Assembly (NCBI GenBank): GCA_037976565.1
Contig: CP137666.1
Coordinates: 48,573,271 to 48,637,270, forward strand
Length of the DNA: 64,000 bases
Source: Mesocentrotus franciscanus
Taxonomy: Eukaryota > Echinodermata > Echinoidea > Camarodonta > Strongylocentrotidae
Direction: 5' to 3'
The position numbers and the translations under genes were made by a program. The notes beneath the pieces were generated by a model that did no database searches, was not told the origin of the DNA, and was given only the letters and a program-made list of their open reading frames with translations. Of this stretch, positions 12,479-23,291 are shown piece after piece (the stretch's first letter is position 1; each line of letters starts with the position of its first letter).

Positions 12479-14727
12479 TAGGTGGTCTGTCAACGACAGA
12501 CCACCTATTGATTTCGTCAGAATTTTCTTTCTTATTATCAGGTGGGCTGTATATAATACAGACCACCTTATAATTTTGTTAAAATTGCCTTTATTATTTA
12601 TTATTTATTATTATTTATTTATTTTTCTTATTTCGACCCACTTTTTTGTTAGCAAGATAACTTGAAAAAAGTTAAATCAAATACCTTGAAATTTGGCACA
12701 CATATGTATAGGCATATGGAGAAAACACGCTAAGGTTTTCAACCTTGACCTTGACTGATGACGTCATCTAGGCGCCATTTTGTGAAATTTTCTAAAAATA
12801 AACTCATGATCATATCTTCATAATGGAAAATCATTTCTCACTCATATTTATCATGATCAAGGTCAATATCCGTCCGGTCAATTTCAGGTCAATAATCGGG
12901 CGTGCAGCGTACGTCCGCGTCAATGCGCGCGCAAAATTTCAAAATGCTCCAAATCGTCTCAAATTAATTTTGCATAGGTTTCAGGCCATTTTGAGCATTT
13001 TATAAAACATCACGCACACGCGCATGCATGCGCGTTTTCGCGCGTAACAACATTACACAACATAGAATCGCCATTTTTTTTTCTATCATGATATTTCCCA
13101 TATTTTTCGAACAATTTGATATCATGTTTATCTCTTTATGACCATTAATAACAAGATGAGCGTCCATTCAAGATAAATGTCCGTGCGCGCGAGCTCTTGT
13201 AATACATAGCATATATGGGCAAAAACATGCCTATACAAAATTCATTGTAACTCTTCAGAATGGATGGGAACTCCCAATTTTTTTCATATTTGGATAGATT
13301 ATGAGTCGGAGATATGATTTCATGTCTCATTTGACCCTCAATTAACTCATGACGTCATCATAATGGCCTCCGAACTCAAAATTTCAATTTGCATATTATG
13401 ACGTCAGCATATTTTTGGAAAATTGATTGTATCTCTGTAAATATTGATTGATTTTCTTCCAAATTTTGATATGTTCTAGCTGAGACAATTCTCTACAAAT
13501 GCAGTTGACACGATTTTTCATTTTGACAAAGGCATCATGGCGTATTTTTGCGATTAAAGGAGGCATGTCAATTTTTCACATTTTGCGTGTATTCTCTATG
13601 GGACATGACTTTTTCTCAAAACTGGATTCTACATTCCCGTCTTTCGCGAGCAATATCTCCGTCGTTTTAGCTTCGTTTTTCCTGAGCTTCGAGTATGTTG
13701 TAGCTGAGACAATAAGCTATCACACGTGTGCCCTTTATTTTTCGATCAGATGCCGGGATCATGCTCATATTTCACTTGCAAAGTGGGATTTGAGAATTCC
13801 ATTTTCCGTTCACGTGTAATCGCTATGGGAAATGTTTTGGTATATCGGTAACGCAATTGTTTATTTTTATTTTTCCACCACTTTCTTGTGAGCGTGATTG
13901 CTCAAATTCGGCTACATCAATTTTCATCAAATTTTGGTCAGTCATCAGGCTTATCAAGGTCAAGTGCCAGCATTATTCTCACGGTCATCAGGTTATTGTG
14001 ACGTCATCTAGGCGCCATTTTGTGAAATCACATTATCATTCATATCTTCATGATGCGTAATCAAAGATCATTCATATTCATATCACATATACTTCAGGTC
14101 AAGGGTCAACAGGTCATGTCATCAAAGGTCACATAAACGTCATGACGCGCGCGTCAAAATTAAAAAATGCTCAAAATCACTTAACTATTAAACGAGTGCG
14201 AATCAGGTCATTTTAAGCATTTCAAAATTTCCGTCCGTGCCGTCCGCGCACAGCTAAAGCGTAAACGCCGTTTTTCGCATAGTTTGTATTCCTGACACTA
14301 TTTTTGACAATTTCCAACTATTTCCAGTCATTCTCGACCTTCTATAATGCCACACGCGTCGTCAAACTTTAAAATTCGTGCGCGTCAATGGGCAATATAA
14401 TGTAAAAAGTGGTAGAAACATGTCTATATAAAATCCGCAATAGCTCGTCAGAATGCCTGAATTCCTCTCAATTTTTTTTCATATTTGGATAGAGTATGAA
14501 TTGGAGATATGATTTCATGTCTCATTTTGCCAGATCAAATATCATGACGTCATCATAAAGGCCTTGGAACCCAAAATACGATTTTGCATATTATGACGTC
14601 AGCATATTTATGGAAAATTGATTGTATCTCTGTAAATATTGATCGTTTTTCTTCCAAATTTTGATATGTTGTAGCTAAGACAATTTTCTACAAGATTAGT
14701 TATTCAGATTACATAACAGACCACCTA
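12479..14727. mobile_element. 2.25 kb element with AGGTGGTCTGT inverted ends
   Basis: TAGGTGGTCTGT at the left and ACAGACCACCTA at the right form short terminal inverted repeats. A second, inverted AGACCACCTA lies just inside the left end. The interior consists of two diverged related halves offset by about 1.2 kb: GACGTCATCTAGGCGCCATT at 12761 and 14000, TATTATGACGTCAGCATATT near 13393 and 14588. CpG-rich CGCGCG words recur. No transposase frame. Confidence 0.75.
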
Positions 14728-14757
14728 ATTCGTCCTCATGACGAATTACATTTCTAG

Positions 14758-15668
14758 TTTGTTATTCTTCTTCTTTCTTCTTTCTTCTCTCTCTTCCTCC
14801 TCCTATTCCTCCTATTCCTCCTCCTCATTCTCCTTTGATCAATCTCCACTTTCTCTTTATCTTTCTTCTCCTTGTTGTTCATTTCCTTCTCCCATTATCT
14901 TCCTCTTCCTCCTTTCTCAACCTTCCCTTTCTCCTCTTCCTCCTTTCTCAACCTTCCCTTTCTCCTCTTCTTTCCTTCCTCCTCTTCTTTCCTTCCTCCT
15001 CTTCTTTCCTTCCTCCTCTTCTTTCCTTCCTCCGCCTTCCCTTCTCAACCTTCTCAACCTCCTCTTTTCTTCCTCCTCTTCTTTCCTTCCTCCTCCGCCT
15101 TCTCTTTCTCAACCTTCTCATCTTCCTCCTCTTCTTTCCTTCCTCCTCCGCCTTCTCTTTTTCAACCTCCTCCTCTTCCTCCTCTTCTTTCCTTCCTCCT
15201 CCGCCTTCTCTTTCTCAACCTCCTCCTCTTCCTCCTATTCTTTCCTTCCTCCTCCGCCTTCTCTTTCTCAACCTTCTCCTCTTCTTTCCTTCCTCCTCCG
15301 CCTTCTCTTTCTCAACCTTCTCCTCTTCTTTACTTCATCCTCCGCCTTCTCTTTCTCAACCTTCTCTTCTTTTCTTCCTCTTCTTTCCTTCGTCCTCCGC
15401 CTTCTCTTTCTCAACCTTCTCCTCTTCCTCCTCTTCTTTCCTTCCTCCTCCGCCTTCTCTTTCTCAACCTTCTCCTCTTCTTTCCTTCCTCCTCCGCCTT
15501 CTCTTTCTCAACCTTCTCCTCTTCTTTACTTCATCCTCCGCCTTCTCTTTCTCAACCTTCTCTTCTTTTCTTCCTCTTCTTTCCTTCGTCCTCCGCCTTC
15601 TCTTTCTCAACCTTCTCCTCTTCCTCCTCTTCTTTCCTTCCTCCTCCGCCTTCTCTTTCTCAACCTTC
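14758..15668 (+). repeat. 0.9 kb pyrimidine-rich minisatellite
   Basis: The plus strand is almost wholly C and T. About 13 copies of CCGCCTTCTCTTTCTCAACC, usually 40-58 bases apart, with TTCCTCCTCTTCTTTCCTTC between. A 196-base block is duplicated (TTTACTTCATCCTCCG near 15331 and 15527). It creates long Ser/Phe/Leu/Pro frames in all three phases, a result of composition and not genes. Confidence 0.93.
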
Positions 15669-15820
15669 TGATACCATCATAAACAGAGAAAATCAAATCA
15701 AACAGCTTGTTTGACATGAATACAATAACATCTATTGGATTATACAATGAACACCCCCTTGCATTTGAACTACTTTGGATACTAGCCAAGGCATTGTACA
15801 CGTTTTCTGTTTCCAAGGTT

Positions 15821-15828
<8 letters not shown>

Positions 15829-15856
<28 letters not shown>

Positions 15857-16366
15857 GTCAACTTATAAAGCGCACATATCCATTCTAAAAGACTGCTCAA
15901 GGCGCTTTGTACAACATCAAAATAAGTATACAATATTAAAACTACGACATAAACAAATGGTGCTTAAGTTTCTTCTTAAATATTTCAATTGATGATGATT
16001 GTCTTATTTCTAATGGTAAAGTGTTCCATAATTTGGGTGCAATGTTAGCAAAAGCCCCGTCCCCCATTTGTTATTGGTTTTGGGTGTACATAGCTGGAGC
16101 TGTGAACCTGAGCGTAAATTCCGTTGTGGGGTGTACGGTTTCAAAATCTGATACAAGTAATGGGGTGAAGAATGAATAAGTGTTTTGTAAGTAATGAGTA
16201 ACAGCTTATACATGATTCTTTTTGAGACTGATAACCAATGAAGAGATTTTAATATATCTGAAATACTGTCTGATCTACTACGGAGAGTGACGAGCCGAGC
16301 TGCCATGTTCTGAACTCGTTGCAGACGGGCTATTTGATTTTGAGGAAGGCCAATACACAACGAATT
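15829..16366 (-). mobile_element. 5'-truncated CR1/L2-like LINE, 3' end
   Basis: The minus strand encodes the end of a non-LTR reverse transcriptase ORF: GLPQNQIARLQRVQNMAARL, then LHWLSVSKRIMYKLLL, then PYTPQRNLRSGSQ. After a frameshift in a G run near 16060 it continues GAFANIAPKLWNTLPLEIRQ and ends at the stop at 15942-15944. A 3' UTR with the paired words AAGCGC and GGCGCTT follows, then an ATG-trinucleotide tail at 15829-15855, as CR1/L2 elements end in short tandem repeats. Truncated at about 16366; dead copy. Confidence 0.88.
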
Positions 16367-16453
16367 GGTTTCCCAGGCTGTTTTCCCACGTTGGTTTTCC
16401 CTGGTTTCCCAGGCTGTACCTGTATTTGTTTGTGTTGTTAGTAACAAGTTCTA

Positions 16454-16689
16454 GGGTCATTACCAATAACAATAGTTAAGAGATCATCTTTGTAAAAAGC
16501 ATAGATGAGCTTTACAAATGGACCTAAAGACGAGATATAACACCAAAAGGGGGAAGCTTAGGGTAGTCACTCATTAGTTCAGGAAATAACACAAATTTAT
16601 AGAATCTCATCTAGGTCACACTGTATGTTTTAATGAAAGATAAGAATAGGGACACTTAGCTCATCAGGCACCAAAATAACCAAATGGAA

Positions 16690-16690
<1 letters not shown>
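16454..16690. other. Unassigned DNA beside the LINE
   Basis: No recognisable feature. Confidence 0.3.

Positions 16691-16736
<46 letters not shown>
16691..16736. repeat. TA dinucleotide microsatellite
   Basis: About 20 TA repeats with one interruption at the left. Confidence 0.95.
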
Positions 16737-16739
<3 letters not shown>

Positions 16740-19105
16740 ATACATGTACCAGCTTGTCTATGCAGTTCTGCTGCTTTTCACTTTTCCTTTTTTTTCATGG
16801 GGGTGCAGCAAATATTCATTCAGACTTTACTTGTCCCAGTAATCCATGTACTGCACAATGCAGACTGTATATTTCAGTGGTTTCTTGAAACACAGTTTCA
16901 TTACCAGATGTTGATATTACCTTTAGGAAAGTATATAAAATATATATGCAGTTCACACCTCACAAATCACATATACTTGGGATAAATTTTTGAAACCTCT
17001 TCAGAATATTTAGAAATATACAAATGTTCAAATAACAAAATGATAAAAAGACAAAGAAATAGTGTAGCTTTTGTATCCTTCATTAAAATTTATTTCCTCT
17101 CCATTTTCAGGATATAAATGTACAGATATGAAAACATCTCACAGATTGTGCTTCAATATCGATATATTTCAACATTTGAAAATACACCAAGTCTTGATCC
17201 TAATAAGAATACATCGAGAGAAAAGAGACAAGGGTCATAAAGTGGATAATAGTGAAAAATAGATATCTGAAAGATGTGGGAGTTACCAGACACTTCAGAA
17301 TAAAGTGGACTCATTGTGGAGGCAATCATAGACAAAACAAAAAATGAAAAGATGAAACATGAGCTTTCATATCTTCAGGCATTCTCATCTTCTCCCCTAC
17401 ATGAGAATATATTTACACGCATGAAAAATAAAACATCTTGAAGATAATACTTCAGGCAATATATATCTGAGAGGCACAGAAGTGCTCGTTTGATATGCCC
17501 TCAATACTTCATAGTCAATACCGAATTTCAAGCAGGCATTTCAGCGATAACAAGCAGGCACTTCTACGATAACAACAAGCACTCGTACTTTGGTTGAAGA
17601 TATCTTTGAGTAGCTGATGATGAGTTTATATATATACACAAGAGTGCTACAAGCACAAGGAGAGGGGGAAAGAAGATGGGTGAAGCAGAACGTACTTATA
17701 AGTACTGACTACTGAAAATCCAATAATAAATCAAATATGTCTGTCAACTGAGTATCATACACATGTTTTTGTAAGAAAGAAAAGAGAAAGTATTTTCTTC
17801 TCTGAATATTAAGGCTGATTTCATAATTTCAGTTGTCATGTCAGCTTTCAGGTAGTTATACATCAATTTATTTCTCCATCAGCACAAGAGAATTACAACA
17901 AAGATACAATAAAAAACAAATAACATGCACTCAACATAATGACCTAAGGTCCTAATTCGAACTTTTTCCAAAATTTTCTTTTCAGAATTAGATTTGTACT
18001 CTGCATATCTAATAACTTGTAAATGCAAGTCTGCTTCAACTATTTGCGTAGATAAGAATTTCTTAGATAGCCTTGCCACAGCATTGGCATAATTTCTATG
18101 GAGAAAGAAAGCAATTTGTTAGAGTAAGTTTTTTAATGTCTGCCCACTGCAAGTTTGTAAATATTTATCACTAATTATATACAGGTACCAACATTAATAT
18201 TGTTAATGCATGGGAAATCTTTCAACAATTTTGTGTGAATTCTGTGAGATATCCATATTGAAGTTTTTTTTCTTCTGGAAGTTCTAAAATGATGGCACTC
18301 GTTATAAAGATTACTGAATACACCATCAGCCACAAGTACCCTGCTTGTAAACACCGTAGGCATGATAAATCTAACCCATTTTATCTATTAAACCCAACAC
18401 CCTAGGCCTTCAAACCTGACCCTAAACCTAATCTAAAACCCATTCTCCACTTGTTCCCTAATAACCATATACATGTATCTTTACAAAATAAAACTTGGGG
18501 CAAATACAACATCATCACATAGCTTCTAGGAAGCATTAGAAATTTCCATTTTTACTGGTTCCCTTCACTACAAAATGTATCAATATTAGATATTTCACTG
18601 CACACTTCACTGTAACTGCACATCAATTTTTCTTTTTTCAAAGCTCAAAGCACATATATGCTGTAACATTTTGAGTGCAATAACAAATATCTGAGTTGTG
18701 CAAATCTGTCTTCTTATAAGGTTCTGAATTATTTAACCAGATGGCAAAAAGAAGTAAATAATTATATTCAACCAACTACATGTACCATGAAAATAAAGCA
18801 TGGTGACTCCTCTGCCTAATAGCAGATAGACCCAATAAAACAGGAGATAGTTGCAATAATACAAAGTGCAGTTTGCAGAATACATGCAAAACTACACGAG
18901 GTGGAAATACATTCTTTAATTTTCAGTAAATTAGACCAAAAAAATATCTGCATTGCTTTATCTCGTACTGCACTATAAAATACAACATGGAGAGTACTGG
19001 TATATAAACCAGATGAAAACAGAAAATGAGCATCAAATATGACAATAAAACATTGCAATTTACATTTTGTTATTGTTGCTTTTTGCCAGTTACATATCTC
19101 ATTGT
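16737..19105. other. AT-rich intergenic DNA without recognised features
   Basis: Several 60-100 codon frames occur, but none has a recognisable motif or coding-like composition. Confidence 0.5.
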
Positions 19106-19925
19106 TCCACAATGTATGTATGTATGATTATACTAATGTCAACTTTGTTGCTATTTTGAAGATTTCATGAATATTAGATAGTTAGAATTCAGTCTCTTGG
19201 TCTAACCCTCAACATTAAAGGGATCCGGTAACTTTGTCTCAGATTCTGAAACAAAATCCTGGATTTAGCTCATTTAGGTCAGTCAGGAACCCCATGACTT
19301 TTACAAGCCGATCGCCTGTCTGATTATCAAGATATTTACGATTGGAAATCGCAACCAAATTTAGCATTTTCCTAACGGTTTTAATAACACTACAGTCTAT
19401 TGGGGAAAACGAGTATGGTAAAACCAGTCACTCACAGATTTTTACTTTTTTGAGGCACTTCTTGATCATTTTGAAGCGCAATTTTTTTTTTAGGGCTTCA
19501 ATATTACACCATATCACAGACACTGATAACACGTAGGGTCTTGCACCTAAGATTTAACATTGTTAAACGATGCCTTTAAAGCTTCCATCACTGGATTCAT
19601 ACCACCAAAATAAAGGTAGAATCCATGAACAAGTCACATGTCCCATGGTGTATGCAATATCATACTAATGTTAACTTTGTTGCCATTTTAAAGATTTCAT
19701 AAAGATCAGAAAGTTAGAATTCAGTCTCTAGGTTTAACTCTCAACATCAAAGCTTTATCACTGGACTCATACAATAACAAAAAAGGTAAAATACATGAAC
19801 AAGTCACATGTGCATGTAATATTATACTAATGTCAACTTGAAATGTTGCCATTTTGAAGATTGATTAAAGATTGAATAGTTGTACGGTAATCCATAATCT
19901 CTTGGCCTAACCCTTCACATTTCAT
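19106..19925. repeat. Three diverged copies of a 115 bp repeat
   Basis: Copies at about 19106-19220, 19640-19752 and 19810-19924 share ATACTAATGTCAACTTTGTT, GAAGATTTCAT and TTCAGTCTCT-GGTCTAACCC. The first copy and its expected continuation are separated by an inserted element at 19213-19580. Confidence 0.75.
19213..19580. mobile_element. TTAA-flanked MITE inserted in a tandem repeat
   Basis: TTAAAGGGATC at the left, GATGCCTTTAA at the right. The flanks join to restore the neighbouring repeat copy (CTCAACATTAAAG then CTTCCATCACTGG, matching CTCAACATCAAAG-CTTTATCACTGG further on), so this is an insertion with a TTAA border. Confidence 0.7.
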
Positions 19926-21736
19926 GATATATCATCCAAATGAAGCCATATGGTACTCATCCACTGACATAAATATGTGCAAAGTCAACAGCAGTGGCAT
20001 CTGTGTCAATTTACATAACATACATATATATCATGACAGAAAGAAAAGAAAATTCAGCTCCAAAGGTTATATGTTTGACTCTGAGTTTTATGAGTGTCTC
20101 AAACTTATCGTCAAGTCTTTAAAAAATAACATGTGCAAATAATAAAATGATAGACAATTCATAAACTAATTCAATGGGAACATCAGGGTGAAAAATAACA
20201 TACATGTAGAGGGGAAAACATTCTTGGTCAGAATGAGGCATTCTCTATTATGAATGAAAGAAAGAAAACAGGTCTACATATTTCTGGGGGAACAAAATTA
20301 TGTCGAAATCATTTTTGTTACTATTTACCAGACTGGTCCTATTCATTCTGCTTTACAGTACCGAAGTTGAATTACATTAAAGAGCACATTGTCAAGAATC
20401 AAATAAATATATTTCTCCTATTTTTAATCTCTCACAACATTTCAGCCATTATGTAAAGACTGCTTCTTCAAATTCACCTGGGGCCCATTTCATAAAACTT
20501 GTTATCTATAACAACTGCTAAATGTGATTGCGTAGTCATCACAAGAAAAGTCATCTAAGATAATAGTAAGGCAAAATTGAATACTGGTACTGGTACATAA
20601 AATTGCTGCAGATCATTCACAAACAAGGTTAGTAAAGTCAACTTCATGAAAACATTCAACTTCAGCTGCTCAATATTTATATAATAACATGTTATAATGT
20701 CTTCATTCATCTCCTAATCAGGAACTCTTGGAGAAGATCTGCAACAAGATACCGGTATCTATTTTGTTAAATGCTACCGATAACTCCATAGTCCATACAA
20801 TTTCTACTATGCTGTCCTGTAAAAACAAATACAATACAATACCGGTATTCAATGGGATATCCATGTAGAATAAATAGGAAGTTGGAGCCTATTTCCATAC
20901 AGCTTGTTGTAAAAAATGAAAAAAATGGTAAAATGATAAACAAAATTCTAAATACTTGGAAATACTATCAATCTGCACAGATGGCCCTCACTATTAATAT
21001 TTAAATTACTACATGTACATGTACCTACAGGAATAACAAAACCCGCAGTCCTCATTAAATCTGCACGATAGAGATTTTTAATAAAAATAATTGGTGTGCA
21101 AGAAAGCGTAACATTGTTATGGCTGGGAACGGCACTATCAATTGTATTGTATGAATTGTACCTTCACTAGATTTAAGGGATATACAGGTAATTGTAGTTG
21201 AAGATTATACAGCATTCCACTATTCTGCCAATCTGTTAGACATATATGTATATTGCATCAACTGGTTTGCACACCAAGGCAATGGTTCAATGCAATATGG
21301 ATAATGTAAGGCAATACAGATGAGATGACATCAAGTTGAATTAGGGCTCAATACTAAAGGAGTTCTGGGACAAATAACCACCAAATTTTAACCATTAGTC
21401 ATTTGGCAAAATTCTTCACGAATGTGACCTGATTTTAAAATGACCCCTGACAAGAAAACAAACAAACTAATTTGGAGTCCTGATTTGTTCCCATTTGGAG
21501 TCCCAAATTGTCACCCCCTCTCTCTTTTAAAAAATATGGATTACTATAATATTAAAATGCATAAAAGGGATCTAGTCATGAAGTGAAAATCAGACATTGA
21601 TTTCTTAATCATAATGACATCATTTTTGTCAATTCATGAATTTTCAAAATTACTGAAATTTTGACAGGATAAATAATGATACCTGGTGTTCCGTGAATCA
21701 ATGAAAGAAATCTGGCCACTCAGTCAGGGTTTAAAC
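19926..21736. other. AT-rich intergenic DNA
   Basis: GGGGCCCATTTCATAAA near 20480 resembles a MITE end, but no partner was found. ACCGGTATNNATT words recur around 20745-20850. No gene. Confidence 0.45.
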
Positions 21737-22312
21737 TAGGGATGTGCATAACCGTGTAATGAGGTACTCGAGTACACTCCTATGCTTACAGGCGAGTACT
21801 CGAATACTCGGACGCCATGTTTTTTTTTTGTTGAATTTTGTTAATTTTGTTGAATTTTCCGAATTTTTTGATTTTTTTTTTTTTTTGCCAACACCATACT
21901 ACGAACAGTACGAAGGTTCGTCTCCAAAAACTCACGTGATTTTTACTTCAAGTTGTTGTTGAAAGCGCCGATTTGTGCTTTTGAATTTTTCACAAATAAT
22001 TGAAACAATGTTATTTTTAAAACTAAACATGACAGACAAATATTCCTCCGAGTCCAAACAGAAATCCGGAGATTTGGTCCCAGTTTCTGAGTGGTGAGTT
22101 GACAGTGACACCCTGTGTATGATTGAGCTGGGAAACATTTTTACCCACGGTACCATGCCGGTGCTCTCCTGGCATGGGTGACCGTCGGCCTGGACAGTGC
22201 CAGGTGAACGGGAAAAAAAAAAAAAAATGGCGGCCGAGTATTCGAGAAATCGTACTCGAGTAGTTGTCAACAGTGCGAGTACTCGAGTATTCGAGTACTC
22301 GTCGCAGCCTTA
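21737..22312. mobile_element. hAT-type MITE with 8 bp target duplication
   Basis: Flanked on both sides by the identical octamer GTTTAAAC (21729-21736 and 22313-22320). Ends TAGGGATGTGC and the complement of TAAGGCTGCGA. Sub-terminal inverted repeats are rich in GAGTACTCGAGTA. 576 bases, AT runs inside, no transposase. An 8-base duplication and a TAGGG-like end are hAT traits. Confidence 0.9.
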
Positions 22313-22320
22313 GTTTAAAC

Positions 22321-23243
22321 ATGGACTTAATAAGATAACAGAAAGAATGAAGAATACACAAAGGTGCAGATGGTTGCAATTAGACCACATACAATTATTT
22401 TGATACCGTTACCACAAAGGTTATTGTTACACAAGTAAGGAAAATAATTTAACCAAGTTTACAATACACCAAGCTGGATTTTTACAACATTAGTTTCAGT
22501 CTGATATTCCACCACCATCTTTGTTCTAAAAAATATATTTCATTTTATTTCTGGAATAACAATACATAATAAGGCACTTGTGGAAAATACATTAACTACT
22601 GCTATTTATAAATTCTGTAGTCAAATATGTTTGTTTTGATTTTTGTTGTTGTCACAAGTCATTGTGAGTGACATTTCAGTTTTATGGTTATGTACAAGGA
22701 TGAATTTCTTTTACATCTAATGAGGCATGGGTTATCAGTTATGAGTTGTTGCAGATGTATGTACAGTAGCTTATTATGAATAAAGCAATAATAGAGCAAC
22801 AATGGTTGAAATAAACAACATCATGCAAAAAATATTTTCTTTAGTAGGCATCCAGAAGAGTTGCAGCCACAGAAACTCCGCTCCCATACTGCAGAGATAG
22901 CTGGCTACACCTTTGTCTAGTGCTTCCTTCAGTCTCAGCTTACACATCATTGGTGATCACAGGTGAATAAACAGGCAAATAAAAGAGCAAATAAAGGGCA
23001 AATTCCTACATGATATACTCTAATACTTTTCTTACATTCCATACATTCTTCACAATCATAATGGATGTTTATTTCAAAAGGCCAATTATTCAGCGCAATT
23101 TAGTCATATTCCAGAGCAAACCTACATGTAGCTGTAGCTCTCATGTCCCCTGATATTAAAGTTTTTAGAATACACTGATCATTTTGCTGCTTCCTCTTCT
23201 ACGCCTCCTTGATGACTCATGGAGGAACTGATCCAGTTGACTT
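22321..23243 (-). other. CDO1 3' UTR and downstream DNA
   Basis: Non-coding. Contains the two possible poly(A) signals noted for CDO1. How far the message extends cannot be seen. Confidence 0.4.
23068..23073 (-). terminator. Possible CDO1 poly(A) signal
   Basis: AATAAA on the minus strand about 170 bases past the CDO1 stop codon. A second AATAAA lies at 22544-22549. Either could end the message; sequence alone cannot decide. Confidence 0.3.
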
Positions 23244-23291
23244 CTAGTTGTTCTCAGGTTCAGGGCATACAGACGTAGAGCGGCTGGGTTT
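23244..23291 (-). CDS. CDO1: CDO1 coding exon 5 and stop
   Basis: Sixteen codons: [15 protein letters not shown] then TAG. The exon is short, but the acceptor TTACAG, phase 0 and the family-typical ENN ending make it the right terminal exon. No other reading after exon 4 gives this end. Confidence 0.9.
   Translation of the reverse strand, partial: KPSRSTSVCPEPENN

Noticed and set aside
13499..13819. 106-codon plus-strand frame
   Set aside because: Inside the two-half repeat element; the other half does not keep the frame.
14738..15714. Three overlapping plus-strand frames of 278-314 codons
   Set aside because: Produced by the CT minisatellite; only Ser, Phe, Leu and Pro, and open in all three phases.
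16278..16472. Second LINE-overlapping frame
   Set aside because: Out of phase with the recognisable reverse-transcriptase tail.
22023..22379. Frames of 112-118 codons around the hAT MITE
   Set aside because: Overlap the element end and A runs; no protein features.
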